The position numbers and the translations under genes were made by a program. DNA of 64,000 nt from Methyloligella solikamskensis. GTDB taxonomy: Bacteria > Pseudomonadota > Alphaproteobacteria > Rhizobiales > Methyloligellaceae. Location of the stretch: the NCBI RefSeq assembly GCF_042676065.1, contig NZ_JBHTJO010000001.1, forward strand, positions 682,001 through 746,000. The letters run 5' to 3'. Shown piece by piece: positions 26,535 to 35,539 of the stretch (position 1 is the first letter of the stretch; every line of letters begins with the position of its first letter). The notes below the pieces were generated by a model. That model was given only the letters and a program-made list of their open reading frames with translations. It did not search any database and was not told the origin of the DNA.

Positions 26535-26852
26535 TCAGCCGCGCATTCGATCCGTCGCGGGCTCCGGGGTGAGGTTCTCGTAGAGGTCCGCCACGGCACT
26601 CGCCGGGACCCGGCGTTCGGCGGAATCGATCACCCGTACCACCCAGAGTCTGCCGCCATGGGCTCCGGTCAGCACGTCGCCGGGGCGCACGCGGCGGCTC
26701 GGCTTTCGGACACGCTCGCCGTTGAGGCGTATCTTGCCGGCCTCCACCAGGCTCGTGGCGAGGCTGCGGGTCTTCACCAGCCGGGCACACCAAATCCATT
26801 TGTCGAGACGCTGACCGTCGGGACGTTCGGATTGGTCGGCTGGGTATCGCAC
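26535..26852 (-). CDS. S4-domain RNA-binding protein (Hsp15-like)
   Basis: This 105-residue protein consists mainly of an S4 domain (QRLDKWIWCARLVKTRSLAT, then SLVEAGKIRLNGERVRKPSR), as in the ribosome-associated heat shock protein Hsp15, which binds free 50S subunits. It starts with GTG at 26850-26852, seven bases after the helicase gene's stop, so it forms the second cistron of that operon. This helicase-S4-fdxA-carD order is typical of Hyphomicrobiales. Confidence 0.9.
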   Translation of the reverse strand: MRYPADQSERPDGQRLDKWIWCARLVKTRSLATSLVEAGKIRLNGERVRKPSRRVRPGDVLTGAHGGRLWVVRVIDSAERRVPASAVADLYENLTPEPATDRMRG

Positions 26853-26859
26853 GAAGGCG

Positions 26860-29800
26860 TCAGTTCCCCTCAGTCCCGCGGGCCATCATGTTGCGCTTGA
26901 GCTCTTCTAGGGCGGCGAAGGGCGAGTGGGCCGGATCGGGGGCCTTCTCACGCCGCTCCCGCGGCGGGCGGTTGTTCGGCTTGTTGTTTGGCTTGCCGCC
27001 GCGATTCTGGGGTGGACGGCTGCGCTTGCGCTGGCCCTCCTGCTTCGGCGCCCCTCGGCCCCGCCGGGCGTTCCGCTCCTGGGGACGGCCCTGAGCGCGG
27101 CGGGAGGGCCGCCAAATCTCGTCGAAACGCTCTTCGGGTTCCGAAGCCTCTTTCGGCTCGTTGGCGCCCTTTTGCGGCTCAGACTTGGCTTCGGTCTCGG
27201 CGCCATCGGCTGCAGGCTCCTCAGCCTCGGCCGTGGCGGGCGCCGCAGTCTCCGTCGCAGTCTCCGTCTTGGCCTCTTGGGTCTCCGGCGGCAGCGGGAT
27301 GCGCTGGCAGCGGAAGCCGAGGGCCTTGAGGATGGACGTGAAGTCCTCGCCGGAGCAGCCGACGACGCTCATGAGCTCGGGCACGACCCGGAAGCCGCCA
27401 TCGCCCGTGGCGCCGCTGGGCGGCTCGTTCGACGGCTGCTTCTTTTTCTTGGTGCCGGCTCGCTTTGCCAGAGCATCGGAGCGCATGCGGCTCGGCTTCT
27501 CTTCCGATTTTTTCTCTTCGGTTTTCGCAGCCTGGTCGGAGGCCTCAGCGGTCGCCGGCGCCGTCTCGCTTTCAGGCGTTTCGGCCGCGGCTGCGGTCTC
27601 AGGCTTCGCCTCTGTTGTCGGCTCCGTCTGAGTTGCGTCCGCCGGCTTGGCTTCGGCTTTCGCCTCCGTCTCGGGCTGCGCAGTCTCTTCGGCTTTTGCC
27701 GCTTCGGCCTTCACCGGCTCGGTAGGAGCCTGCGCGGATGGCGGGCGCCAACTCACACGCTGGCGGATCAGGTCGGAGAGCCGCTCCAGCATGTCGATGC
27801 GCACGGCGCGAGCGCCGGCGACGTGGAAGCCGGCGGCATGCCAGAAGGCGACAGGCACGGATTTGTCGACGGGCACCGAGGTGAGGCCCTGGCTCGGACG
27901 CTCGGGCATGGAATCGGGCGTGATGCCGTGGGCCTCGCCGTCATGCAGCACCCAGAGGAGGAGCAGGAGCTCCGCCGCATCGGGCTTCAGGAGCGCCGGC
28001 ACATATACGTTGAAGCCGCCGAAGCGAAGGCCGTGCTGGCGGAGCTGCCGTCGGGTCGGCTGGTCGAGGGCGCGGATCTCTTCGGCCAGAGCGTCGCGTC
28101 GGAGCACGCCGAGATTTTCGGTGAGGCGGAAGGCGAAGCCGCGGGCGAGCCCGGTGAGGTGCTCCGCCTTGGCAAGGGCCAGGAGTGGGCCGATGCGGGC
28201 TTCCAGATGATGGTCGAGCCAGGTTTCGAGACGGTTCTCGATGCGCTCGCGGTCCGGTGGCGTCAGATGCTCGCCGGCGATGATCTGAATCCGGGGCTTC
28301 AGCGCCGTTTCGCCGCGCTCCAGCCGGGCGATCTCCGCCCCCTTCCAGACCACACGGCCATGGGGCGTGAGCGCGATCTCCGAATCGGGCGCGTCCGACA
28401 GGGCCTGGGCCCGGTCCGTCAGCTCCTGGGAGACCACCTTGCTCGCCGCATGGCGCGCAGCCTTGCCGTGAATGCCCTCGCCGCCGGCATCCGCCGTGAA
28501 GAGAAAGCCTTGCAACTGGCCGACATAGTGGTTCTCGACCAGGATCTTTCCGTCGCTACCGACCTCCGCCACGAATTCCTCCTTGTCGCGCAGGCGCCGC
28601 ATCAAGACCGATGTCCGCCGATCGACAAAGCGCAGGGCCAGCCGCTCGTGCAGAGCATCGGAAAGCGTGTCCTCTATCTCGCGGCTGCGTCCTTGCCAAT
28701 ACTCTGGATCCTCGAGCCACTGACCCCGATGAGAGACGAAGGTCCATGTCCGAATTTGGGCAAGGCGCGCCGAAAGGGTGTCGATATCGCCATCGGTGCG
28801 TTCACATCTCTCGATTTGCTGCCGGAACCAGTCTGCCGGAATGCGCCCCGAATCGCTCATCACAAAGCCGTAAAGCGTGGCGATGAGCTCCGCATGGCTG
28901 GTGGCCGAGATCTTCCGGTAGTCGGGGATCTGACACATTTCCCAGAGCAGGCCAATGGCGGCCGGCGCCTTGGCCATCTCGCGGATCTTATCGTCTGACG
29001 AGACATTCTCCAGGGCGATGACGTCGTCGACCATACGTGCGCGCATCAGCCGCCGGTTGTCCGGCGTCACCTTCAGGCTTTCCTTCAGCCGGTCGATGGA
29101 GCCGTAGTCGAGCTTACGGTTGCGCCATTGCAGTGTCGTGACGGGATCGAAGTGATGGTCCTCAAGCTGGGTCACCAACTCCGGATCGAAGGGCGGGACC
29201 TTGCCCGTCACCCCGAAGGTGCCGTCGTTCATGTAGCGCCCGGCGCGGCCGGCGATCTGACCGAGCTCCGATGCGCTCAAGTTGCGGTGGACCCGGCCGT
29301 CGAATTTGCGGATGCCGGCGAAGGCCACGTGATCGACATTGAGGTTCAGCCCCATGCCGATGGCATCCGTGGCGACCAGGAAATCCACATCGCCGTTCTG
29401 ATAAAGCGCGACCTGGGCGTTGCGGGTGCGGGGCGAGAGCGCGCCGAGCACGACCGCGGCTCCACCGCGCTGGCGGCGCACCAGCTCGGCGATGGCGTAG
29501 ACCTCGTTGGCCGAGAAGGCGACGATGGCCGTGCGCCGGGGCAGGCGGGTGATCTTCTTGTCGGCTGCGTAGGTGAGCTTGGAGAGCCGGGGCCGCGAGA
29601 CCAGATTGGCGCCGGGCAGGAGATCGTGGATCGCCTCGCGCATGGTGGCGGCGCCCAGAAGCAGCGTCTCGTTGAGCCCCCGGGCATTGAACAGCCTATC
29701 GGTGAAGACATGGCCGCGCTCGTCGTCGGCTGCGAGCTGGATCTCGTCGATGGCCACGAAATCCGCCTCGATATCCATCGGCATGGCCTCGACCGTGCAG

Positions 29801-30078
29801 ATGTAATAGCGGGCGTTGGCCGGTTTGATCTTCTCCTCGCCGGTGATCAGCGCGACTTGGGAGGCGCCGATGCGGGCCACGACCTTGTCGTAGACTTCGC
29901 GGGCGAGCAGGCGCAGCGGCAGGCCGATGATGCCGACATCATGGGCCAGCATCCGCTCGATGGCGAGGTGGGTCTTGCCGGTGTTGGTGGGGCCGAGCAC
30001 CGCCGTGACGCCCCGGCCGCGCAACTGTGCGCCGCGGCTGACGGGGCCGCCGGATCTCGGAGCTGACGGAGAACTCAT
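26860..30078 (-). CDS. Suv3-like DExH RNA helicase with low-complexity C-terminal extension
   Basis: The 1072-residue product is a helicase of the Suv3 type; mitochondrial Suv3 is the RNA helicase of the degradosome and derives from this alphaproteobacterial family. Walker A is GPTNTGKT (residues 29-36) and the Walker B motif is VAIDEIQLA (D111, E112). The C-terminal helicase domain has DAIGMGLNLNVDHVAFAGIR and QIAGRAGRYMND. From about residue 780 the protein is low-complexity, rich in Ala, Glu, Lys and Thr, and ends in an Arg/Asn/Pro-rich tail (RRGRGAPKQEGQRKRSRPPQ). The ATG at 30076-30078 has AAAGG upstream; a GTG three codons earlier is unlikely. A long plus-strand frame opposite (26926-28998) is a shadow. 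Confidence 0.93.
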   Translation of the reverse strand: MSSPSAPRSGGPVSRGAQLRGRGVTAVLGPTNTGKTHLAIERMLAHDVGIIGLPLRLLAREVYDKVVARIGASQVALITGEEKIKPANARYYICTVEAMPMDIEADFVAIDEIQLAADDERGHVFTDRLFNARGLNETLLLGAATMREAIHDLLPGANLVSRPRLSKLTYAADKKITRLPRRTAIVAFSANEVYAIAELVRRQRGGAAVVLGALSPRTRNAQVALYQNGDVDFLVATDAIGMGLNLNVDHVAFAGIRKFDGRVHRNLSASELGQIAGRAGRYMNDGTFGVTGKVPPFDPELVTQLEDHHFDPVTTLQWRNRKLDYGSIDRLKESLKVTPDNRRLMRARMVDDVIALENVSSDDKIREMAKAPAAIGLLWEMCQIPDYRKISATSHAELIATLYGFVMSDSGRIPADWFRQQIERCERTDGDIDTLSARLAQIRTWTFVSHRGQWLEDPEYWQGRSREIEDTLSDALHERLALRFVDRRTSVLMRRLRDKEEFVAEVGSDGKILVENHYVGQLQGFLFTADAGGEGIHGKAARHAASKVVSQELTDRAQALSDAPDSEIALTPHGRVVWKGAEIARLERGETALKPRIQIIAGEHLTPPDRERIENRLETWLDHHLEARIGPLLALAKAEHLTGLARGFAFRLTENLGVLRRDALAEEIRALDQPTRRQLRQHGLRFGGFNVYVPALLKPDAAELLLLLWVLHDGEAHGITPDSMPERPSQGLTSVPVDKSVPVAFWHAAGFHVAGARAVRIDMLERLSDLIRQRVSWRPPSAQAPTEPVKAEAAKAEETAQPETEAKAEAKPADATQTEPTTEAKPETAAAAETPESETAPATAEASDQAAKTEEKKSEEKPSRMRSDALAKRAGTKKKKQPSNEPPSGATGDGGFRVVPELMSVVGCSGEDFTSILKALGFRCQRIPLPPETQEAKTETATETAAPATAEAEEPAADGAETEAKSEPQKGANEPKEASEPEERFDEIWRPSRRAQGRPQERNARRGRGAPKQEGQRKRSRPPQNRGGKPNNKPNNRPPRERREKAPDPAHSPFAALEELKRNMMARGTEGN

Positions 30079-30117
30079 CCTCGCCACCTTTCAGGCTTGC
30101 GACGGGGAAATCAAGGT

Positions 30118-30285
30118 GAATCCCGGAACGGGCCGGGAACGAATCTCGTCCGAATCGCTGACTCTCGATGATTCCTGCTTCGTTCTTGTGACTCGGGCGT
30201 CTACGCCACGTGAAGCGGGTCAGATCGATCGAAATCGCTCAGACTCTCGGATGGAAACAGCGCGAGAACAGAGTCGGACCGAATC
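30118..30285. promoter_or_regulatory. Cluster of nine GANTC (CcrM-type) sites upstream of the helicase gene
   Basis: GANTC occurs at about 30118, 30141, 30152, 30160, 30170, 30190, 30242, 30271 and 30281, nine sites in 168 bases. By chance one would expect about one per 256 bases. GANTC is methylated by CcrM in Alphaproteobacteria, and hemimethylation controls some cell-cycle promoters. The cluster lies just upstream of the helicase start, in the gene-free stretch 30079-30415. Confidence 0.75.
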
Positions 30286-30350
30286 AGGGGGGTGTTAATT
30301 TTCCGGCTCTGTTCCCTACGACATGTAGTGTTTCGAGGGGGCGCCGTTAA
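30281..30350. repeat. Intergenic repeat, copy 1 (70 bases)
   Basis: A 70-base motif starts GAATCAGGGG, continues with GTGTTAAT, CTCTGTTCCC and a short hairpin (CTAC/GTAG), and ends in GCCGTTAA. A second copy lies at 30947-31016. The two flank the YciI-like gene, on its 3' and 5' side. Over the 70 bases they agree at about 49 positions without gaps; the middle differs but keeps a hairpin. Confidence 0.7.
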
Positions 30351-30415
30351 GGTTTGGCGAGCTGGCTCGGCTAGCTTTTCAGCGACTTTCGCAGCTTTGC
30401 TTCCCGTTCCAGGGT

Positions 30416-30799
30416 CTAGGGCGTGCCCATCTCGGCAAAATCGGCCGACTCGTAGAGCGGGCGGATCTCGATCTCGCTCGGCCCCGGCATGGGGTTCGGG
30501 CAGCGCTTCACCCATTCCACGGCCTCAGCCATATCCTTCACCTCCCAAAGCCAGTAGCCGGCGACCAGCTCGCGGGTCTCGGTGAAAGGACCGTCGATGA
30601 CCTTGCGGCTCTTGCCGTCGAAGGCGACGCGCTTGCCGTCCTTGGACGGTTTCAGCCCATCGCCGTCCAGCAGAATGCCCGCGGCCACCAGCTCTTCGTT
30701 GAACTTGCCCATCTCCTCCATGAGCCGGGCGAACTCTGCGGTCGGGTTGAGGCCCTCTTCGGAGTCTTCCGTGGCTTTCACCAGGACCATCACTTTCAT
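30416..30799 (-). CDS. YciI-like DGPF-domain protein
   Basis: This 127-residue protein has the YCII-related DGPF motif (KSRKVIDGPFTETRELVAGY) and the family ending VEWVKRCPNPMPGPSEIEIR. Such proteins have a ferredoxin-like fold; their function is unknown, and some are linked to sigma factors of the ECF type. The ATG at 30797-30799 has AGGAG upstream. It is flanked on both sides by copies of the intergenic repeat at 30281 and 30947, which is unusual for a single gene. Confidence 0.9.
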   Translation of the reverse strand: MKVMVLVKATEDSEEGLNPTAEFARLMEEMGKFNEELVAAGILLDGDGLKPSKDGKRVAFDGKSRKVIDGPFTETRELVAGYWLWEVKDMAEAVEWVKRCPNPMPGPSEIEIRPLYESADFAEMGTP

Positions 30800-30946
30800 C
30801 GTGGTGTCTCCTCAAGGTTGGCGGCTCCAATTAGCCGTCCTGTCCTCATGACGAATGAAGCCCGGACAATTCGACATCAGGAAGAAAATTTTCTGTCGGG
30901 GAGAGCAAAAGGGCATGGAGAAACCATCCGGGAACGAACACCGCAC

Positions 30947-31016
30947 GAATCAGGGGAGTGTTAATCTTCGCCCTCTGTTCCCCGCAGAACACGGGGCTTT
31001 ACGGAGGGGCCGTTAA
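30947..31016. repeat. Intergenic repeat, copy 2 (70 bases)
   Basis: Same layout as the copy at 30281-30350, with a stronger central hairpin (CCCCG/CGGGG). A longer shared stretch, CCGGGAACGAA-N7-CGAATC, precedes it at 30928-30951 and recurs at 30133-30156, so the duplicated unit may once have been longer. Confidence 0.7.
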
Positions 31017-31052
31017 CTTTTGGGTGGAAGCGATGCAGCGTCGGCTGGCAGA

Positions 31053-31925
31053 TCAGTCGAGGCTGGCGCGCTTGGCGCCGGAGACCTGGAACGAGGTCGC
31101 GGTGGCGACGCCGTAGCCGATAGAGGTCGGGATCGAGACCTTATAGGGCACGTAGAGGCCGGTGCCGGCCATGGGGACCAGCCAGAGCTCGATCTCTTCG
31201 GTGGTGGAGAGCATGCGCACCCCGTCGTTGGACGGGCGATGGCCGCTTACGGGCACGTATTTTGCCTTGCAGACGACAGCGGGGCCGGAATAGGCGCCGC
31301 CCTTCGGGATATCCACCCGGCGCTTGGGGCTCAGCTTGATGTCGAAGCGCATCCGCCCATCGAAGACCGGCACGGTCTGGCGGCAGACGCTCAGATCGCC
31401 GCTAGTGTCCGTGGAGCGGGCGAACAGGAACGCCGCGCTCATGGGATCGAGAGAATTCCTGAGCTGCTTGGCCGTGATCGGCACGGTGTCGGCCTGGGGC
31501 TCCTTGCGGGGCACGAGGTCGAGCTCGGTCACGGTGCCCTTGGCGAAGGACATGCGGACCTCTTCCACCGCCTTGCCGCCGCGATAGCTCAGCAGGTACT
31601 GGGCGGGCTGGATCCCGTCGGAGGTGACCCGGCCGGTGCTGGCCGTCGTGCCCTTCCACTTGTAGAGCAGACCCTCCAGGAGGGAGAAGTTGCCGACGCC
31701 CGTGGTGCGGTAGGCGGTGCCCTGAATGGTGGTGGTGAGCTTGAAGTCGCCGAGATTGATCCTGGCGAGACGGACATTGTAGCTCGCCCGGATGGTGGCG
31801 TTCTCGGCCAGTGCCTGCTTGCTGCCGTCCTGGGCGGAGGCACTGCTTGCGGGCAGTACCGCGCTGGCGCCGCAGAGAAGTGCCGCGAGGCCCAAAGAGG
31901 TGAAAAGTTTCCGGCCAGGCCGCAT
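31053..31925 (-). CDS. Exported DUF3108 protein
   Basis: This 290-residue protein starts at the ATG 31923-31925 behind GGGGA; a 14-codon upstream frame is rejected because it breaks the signal peptide. The signal is RKLFTSLGLAALLCGASAVL, cleaved near ASA. The rest matches DUF3108 proteins: YNVRLARINLGDFKLTTTIQ, then TTGVGNFSLLEGLLYKWKGT, and SLDPMSAAFLFARSTDTSGD with the Cys pair SVCRQTVPV and AVVCKAKYVP. Family members are periplasmic and of unknown function. The position between rpmB and the helicase is conserved in Hyphomicrobiales. Confidence 0.9.
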   Translation of the reverse strand: MRPGRKLFTSLGLAALLCGASAVLPASSASAQDGSKQALAENATIRASYNVRLARINLGDFKLTTTIQGTAYRTTGVGNFSLLEGLLYKWKGTTASTGRVTSDGIQPAQYLLSYRGGKAVEEVRMSFAKGTVTELDLVPRKEPQADTVPITAKQLRNSLDPMSAAFLFARSTDTSGDLSVCRQTVPVFDGRMRFDIKLSPKRRVDIPKGGAYSGPAVVCKAKYVPVSGHRPSNDGVRMLSTTEEIELWLVPMAGTGLYVPYKVSIPTSIGYGVATATSFQVSGAKRASLD

Positions 31926-32043
31926 CGATGGTATTCCCCGTCTGGTTGCCGCAATTGTGCGACTCACCGCCTAAATTTCAGGCTATTCGCAGCTTTCGTC
32001 AATTCCGAGGCGAGGTCGGGACTGAAATCGAGGCTTCCCCGGC

Positions 32044-32072
32044 TTGACCGCAGCGCGTCAGCCCCGTATATG
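32044..32072 (+). promoter_or_regulatory. Sigma-70-type promoter of rpmB
   Basis: TTGACC at 32044-32049 and TATATG at 32067-32072 are separated by exactly 17 bases. They lie about 100 bases upstream of the rpmB start, on the same strand. This is the clearest -35/-10 pair seen in the window. Confidence 0.75.
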
Positions 32073-32172
32073 ACGGGCCGCTGTCAATAAATTTCCGGTG
32101 CTGTTGCTTCGCTTGAGCGACGCCTTCGGATCGACGGCTTCCGAACTTACTTGAAGAATAAGGACGAACGCG

Positions 32173-32472
32173 ATGGCCCGCCGTTGCGAGCTGACAGGAA
32201 AAGCAGTGCTCACGGGCAATAATGTGAGCCACGCCCACCGCAAGACCCGGCGGCGGTTTCTGCCGAATCTTTGCAATGTCACGCTGCAGAGCGAGACGTT
32301 GAAGAAGAGCGTGAAGCTGACGGTCAGCGCCTCTGCGCTCCGCTCCGTGGAGCATCGCGGCGGCCTCGACGGGTTCCTGCTCAAGGCCTCGGATGAGGGG
32401 CTGTCCCTCAAGGCCAAGCGGCTCAAGCGCGAGCTGAAGAAGGCCCAGGCGCCGGAAGCTCAGGCCTCCTAA
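32173..32472 (+). CDS. rpmB: Ribosomal protein L28
   Basis: The 99-residue protein starts MARRCELTGKAVLTGNNVSH with the L28 core RRFLPNLCNVTLQSETLKKS and ends in a basic tail. It is a structural protein of the 50S subunit. The length is normal for alphaproteobacterial L28. A promoter lies upstream at 32044-32072 and a terminator follows at 32500. Confidence 0.97.
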   Translation: MARRCELTGKAVLTGNNVSHAHRKTRRRFLPNLCNVTLQSETLKKSVKLTVSASALRSVEHRGGLDGFLLKASDEGLSLKAKRLKRELKKAQAPEAQAS

Positions 32473-32499
32473 AGACCAGTCTCTTTAGACAATGCTGCA

Positions 32500-32527
32500 A
32501 AGCGGTGGGCTCGCCCCGCCGCTTTTT
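32500..32527 (+). terminator. Rho-independent terminator of rpmB
   Basis: The arms AAGCGGTGGG and CCCGCCGCTT pair (one T-G) around a short loop, followed by TTTTT at about 32522. It lies 28 bases after the rpmB stop. Confidence 0.8.
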
Positions 32528-32550
32528 GCGTTGTGGCGCGCGTTATTCAC

Positions 32551-33636
32551 TCATCCCGCACTGTCTTGCCGCTCCGGTCCCTTAAGCGTGAACTGCAGGA
32601 TCAGGGTGCGCTGAAGCTTCAGGAAATTGTCGTCGGACATGATGGTCAGAACGGTCTGGCCGTCCGATTCCTCGTGGGCGCCGATCGCTTCCATATTGTC
32701 GATATTGAAGGCGTTCTGCACTTCGAGCAGGACTTCGCCGTGAAGCACCGCGCCGGGCTTTATCTCGCTTGCAGGCACCCGGCGGATGCGCATTTCCATG
32801 CCATGGCTCAGGCTCAGCCGCCGCTCCAGCATGACGAGATCGCCGCCCGGCAGCACCGTCATATCGGTGATGGTGAAGTCGCCGATATCCTCCAGAGCAA
32901 GCGTGCCCGGTGATAGGCCGCCGATGATCCAGCCCACGAGAGCGCCGGAGGAATTGTGCCGCTCTTGCGAGAATGCCAGGAGGCCGCCGTTTGCCGGTCC
33001 TGCTTTCAGGAAAGCGAGGGCCTCGATGCCCGCATTTCCGTTCAGAGTGTTGTCGGGCAGGGGCACCGATCCGTCGGGCGGACCGAAGCCGTTCGCATCG
33101 AACGGATAGCGGTCGATGCGGTGGTCAACCTCGAAGGCGATATAGGCTTCGCCGCTCTTGGTGCCGGGGGACTTCAGGGCGATCGCCTCGGCGTCCCGGC
33201 GAGAGAAGCTCGCCAGCGGCTTGCCATCCTTGGCGAGCAAGGGGCCGATCGCCGCGTTGCTCAAACCTTTGAGGAAACGCCCGTCATAGTCGAGATCGGC
33301 GCGGAGCCATGTGCCGGCATCGGAGATGGCGATGAGCTGATCGCCCGAAGGGTCGATCGCCAGGGCCGAGTAGCCGCCGAAATGGTTTGAGTTGGCGTAG
33401 AGGGTGAGGCCGCGGCGGAAGACGAGCTTGCCGAAGGCCTTGCGGTCCGGATCATTCCGATCGAAATCGACGGGGAGGGCCGTGATCTCGATCTTCGTCG
33501 GCTTGGAGAGCGGCGTCCAAGGCTTGCTGGCGACCGCCACGCCGGCCGCGGCCAAGGCCAGCAGGAAGCCCGCCCCCAACAGCGAAAGAAGGAGCCAGCG
33601 GCGGCGAAGACGGCCGCGGGGCTTGGCACCCGCCAT
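32551..33636 (-). CDS. Exported phytase-like esterase-fold protein
   Basis: This 361-residue protein has an N-terminal membrane segment or signal peptide (RRRWLLLSLLGAGFLLALAA) and matches the esterase-like activity of phytase family: LYANSNHFGGYSALAIDPSG, DAEAIALK, and the ending NMEAIGAHEESDGQTVLTIM with SDDNFLKLQRTLILQF. The fold is a beta propeller; the substrate is unknown. Its ATG follows immediately after the cobT stop (TAGATG), so it belongs to the cobS-cobT operon. Confidence 0.88.
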   Translation of the reverse strand: MAGAKPRGRLRRRWLLLSLLGAGFLLALAAAGVAVASKPWTPLSKPTKIEITALPVDFDRNDPDRKAFGKLVFRRGLTLYANSNHFGGYSALAIDPSGDQLIAISDAGTWLRADLDYDGRFLKGLSNAAIGPLLAKDGKPLASFSRRDAEAIALKSPGTKSGEAYIAFEVDHRIDRYPFDANGFGPPDGSVPLPDNTLNGNAGIEALAFLKAGPANGGLLAFSQERHNSSGALVGWIIGGLSPGTLALEDIGDFTITDMTVLPGGDLVMLERRLSLSHGMEMRIRRVPASEIKPGAVLHGEVLLEVQNAFNIDNMEAIGAHEESDGQTVLTIMSDDNFLKLQRTLILQFTLKGPERQDSAG

Positions 33637-35535
33637 CTAGTGGACGCGGCGCCGCTTGATGCGGGCGTCGGAGGAGCCGTTCCGGTGCAGCTCGCGCCAG
33701 GTCATGTCTTCGTCGAAGAGCTCCGCCAGCTTGTCGGTAAGCGCGCCCGCCAGCTCTTCGGCATCGGTAATGGTGACGGCCCGGCGATAGTAGCGGGTGA
33801 CGTCGTGGCCGATGCCGATGGCCAGCAGCTCGACGGGCGAGCGAGTCTCAATCTCCTTGATGACCTGGCGGAGATGGCGCTCCAGATAGGCGCCGGAATT
33901 CACCGAAAGCGTCGAATCGTCGACCGGGGCGCCATCTGAGATCATCATCAGGATGCGGCGCTGCTCGGGCCGACCCAGCAGGCGGTTATGGGCCCAGGCG
34001 AGCGCCTCGCCGTCGATATTCTCCTTCAGTAGCCCTTCGCGCATCATCAGGCCGAGATTGCGTCTGGCGCGCCGCCAGGGCGCATCCGCCGATTTGTAGA
34101 CGATGTGGCGGAGGTCGTTCAGGCGGCCGGGCAGGCTCGGCTTGCCGGCGTTCAGCCATTGCTCGCGGGATTTGCCGCCCTTCCAGGCGCGGGTGGTGAA
34201 GCCGAGGATCTCGACCTTCACGCCGCAGCGCTCCAGGGTGCGCGCCAGGATATCGGCGCAGCAGGCGGCGACCATGATGGGCCGGCCGCGCATGGAGCCG
34301 GAATTGTCGAGTACCAGGGAGACGACAGTGTCGCGGAAATCCATGTCCCGTTCCTGCTTGTAGGAGAGGGGGTGCATGGGATCGGTGATCACCCGGGAGA
34401 GCCGGGCGGCGTCGATCATGCCTTCCTCGAGATCGAAATCCCAGGCGCGGCTCTGCTGGGCCAGAAGGCGCCGCTGGAGGCGGTTGGCAAGCCGGGCCAC
34501 GGCGCCGTGCAGCGTGTCGAGCTGCTTGTCGAGGAAGGCGCGCAGGCGGCTCAGCTCTTCCGCATCGCACAGCTCTTCTGCGCCGACGATCTCGTCGAAG
34601 GCGCGGGTGAAGACCTTGTAGCCGAAGCCTTCCGGGTCATCGAGAACGGAGGTGTTGGGCTGGAACAGCTCAGCCGGGACCGGAGCCTCGGTGAGCTCTT
34701 CGTCGGAATCGACCTGGTCCGTGGTGGCTTCGTCGCTGACGTCGCCTTCCATGCCCGAGCTGTCCTGCTCGCTCTGCTGGTCCGAGTCGGCCTCGGCCCG
34801 ATCCTCGCCTTCGGAATCCTCGCCCTGGGCCTCGGCCTGATTGGTGTCGCCCTCGTCCTCGTCGTTCTCCTGGGCCTCGCTCGACTGCTCGTCGAGCTGG
34901 TCGGAGAGATTGAGGGCAGCCAGCAGATCGCGGGTCAGGCGCCCATAAGCCTCCTGATCGAAGATCTCGTCGGCCATGCGGTCGATCAGCCCTTCGGCGC
35001 GCTCCTGGATCCAGGGGCGCCAAGCATTGGCGATGGCTTGTGCCTTCTCCGGCGGCGGCTCGTTGGTCAGACGCTCGCGGACCAGAAGCCCCAGGGCATC
35101 GGAGAGCGGCGCCTCAGACTTGTCGTCGCCTTCGCCGAAACGGCTCTTCTCGTATTTCTGATTGATCTTGGCGGCGAGGTTCTTGGCAACGCCTTCCATG
35201 CGGCGGGCGCCGATCGCCTCAACGCGAGCCTGCTCGATGGCCTCGAAGATCGCCCGTCCCTCGCCGGAGCCCGGCGCGAGTTTCTTGTGCACGGCCGGAT
35301 CGTGACAGGCGATGGAAAGTGCCGCCGAATCGGCCTGGCCGCGGATCGTGGCGATCTCGTCTTCCGTCGGCACGCGAGAGGGTTCGGGCAGCTTCACCGC
35401 CTTGCCCACTTGCGAGGGCTGCTCGGTGGAGAAGGACACCTCGACGTCCTTGTCGTTGGCGAGCGCCCGGCAGGTCATGGACACAGCCCGCTTGAAGGGA
35501 TCGAGCGGGAGCTCTTTCCGCTTCGGGATGGCCAT
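33637..35535 (-). CDS. cobT: Cobaltochelatase subunit CobT
   Basis: The 632-residue product is the VWA-domain partner of CobS in the aerobic CobNST cobaltochelatase, which inserts cobalt into hydrogenobyrinate a,c-diamide during vitamin B12 synthesis. A conserved helical N-terminus (about 1-210) is followed by an acidic linker (about 215-285, rich in Asp, Glu, Gln and Ser) and the VWA domain with MIDAS motif DNSGSM at D410-x-S412-x-S414. The gene begins four bases after cobS stops. cobN, the large subunit, is not in the window. Confidence 0.96.
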   Translation of the reverse strand: MAIPKRKELPLDPFKRAVSMTCRALANDKDVEVSFSTEQPSQVGKAVKLPEPSRVPTEDEIATIRGQADSAALSIACHDPAVHKKLAPGSGEGRAIFEAIEQARVEAIGARRMEGVAKNLAAKINQKYEKSRFGEGDDKSEAPLSDALGLLVRERLTNEPPPEKAQAIANAWRPWIQERAEGLIDRMADEIFDQEAYGRLTRDLLAALNLSDQLDEQSSEAQENDEDEGDTNQAEAQGEDSEGEDRAEADSDQQSEQDSSGMEGDVSDEATTDQVDSDEELTEAPVPAELFQPNTSVLDDPEGFGYKVFTRAFDEIVGAEELCDAEELSRLRAFLDKQLDTLHGAVARLANRLQRRLLAQQSRAWDFDLEEGMIDAARLSRVITDPMHPLSYKQERDMDFRDTVVSLVLDNSGSMRGRPIMVAACCADILARTLERCGVKVEILGFTTRAWKGGKSREQWLNAGKPSLPGRLNDLRHIVYKSADAPWRRARRNLGLMMREGLLKENIDGEALAWAHNRLLGRPEQRRILMMISDGAPVDDSTLSVNSGAYLERHLRQVIKEIETRSPVELLAIGIGHDVTRYYRRAVTITDAEELAGALTDKLAELFDEDMTWRELHRNGSSDARIKRRRVH

Positions 35536-35539
35536 GGGC

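Noticed and set aside
26926..28998. Long plus-strand open frame (690 codons)
   Set aside because: It lies opposite the helicase gene; its Arg/Leu/Gly-rich translation has no domain, while the minus strand has clear helicase motifs.
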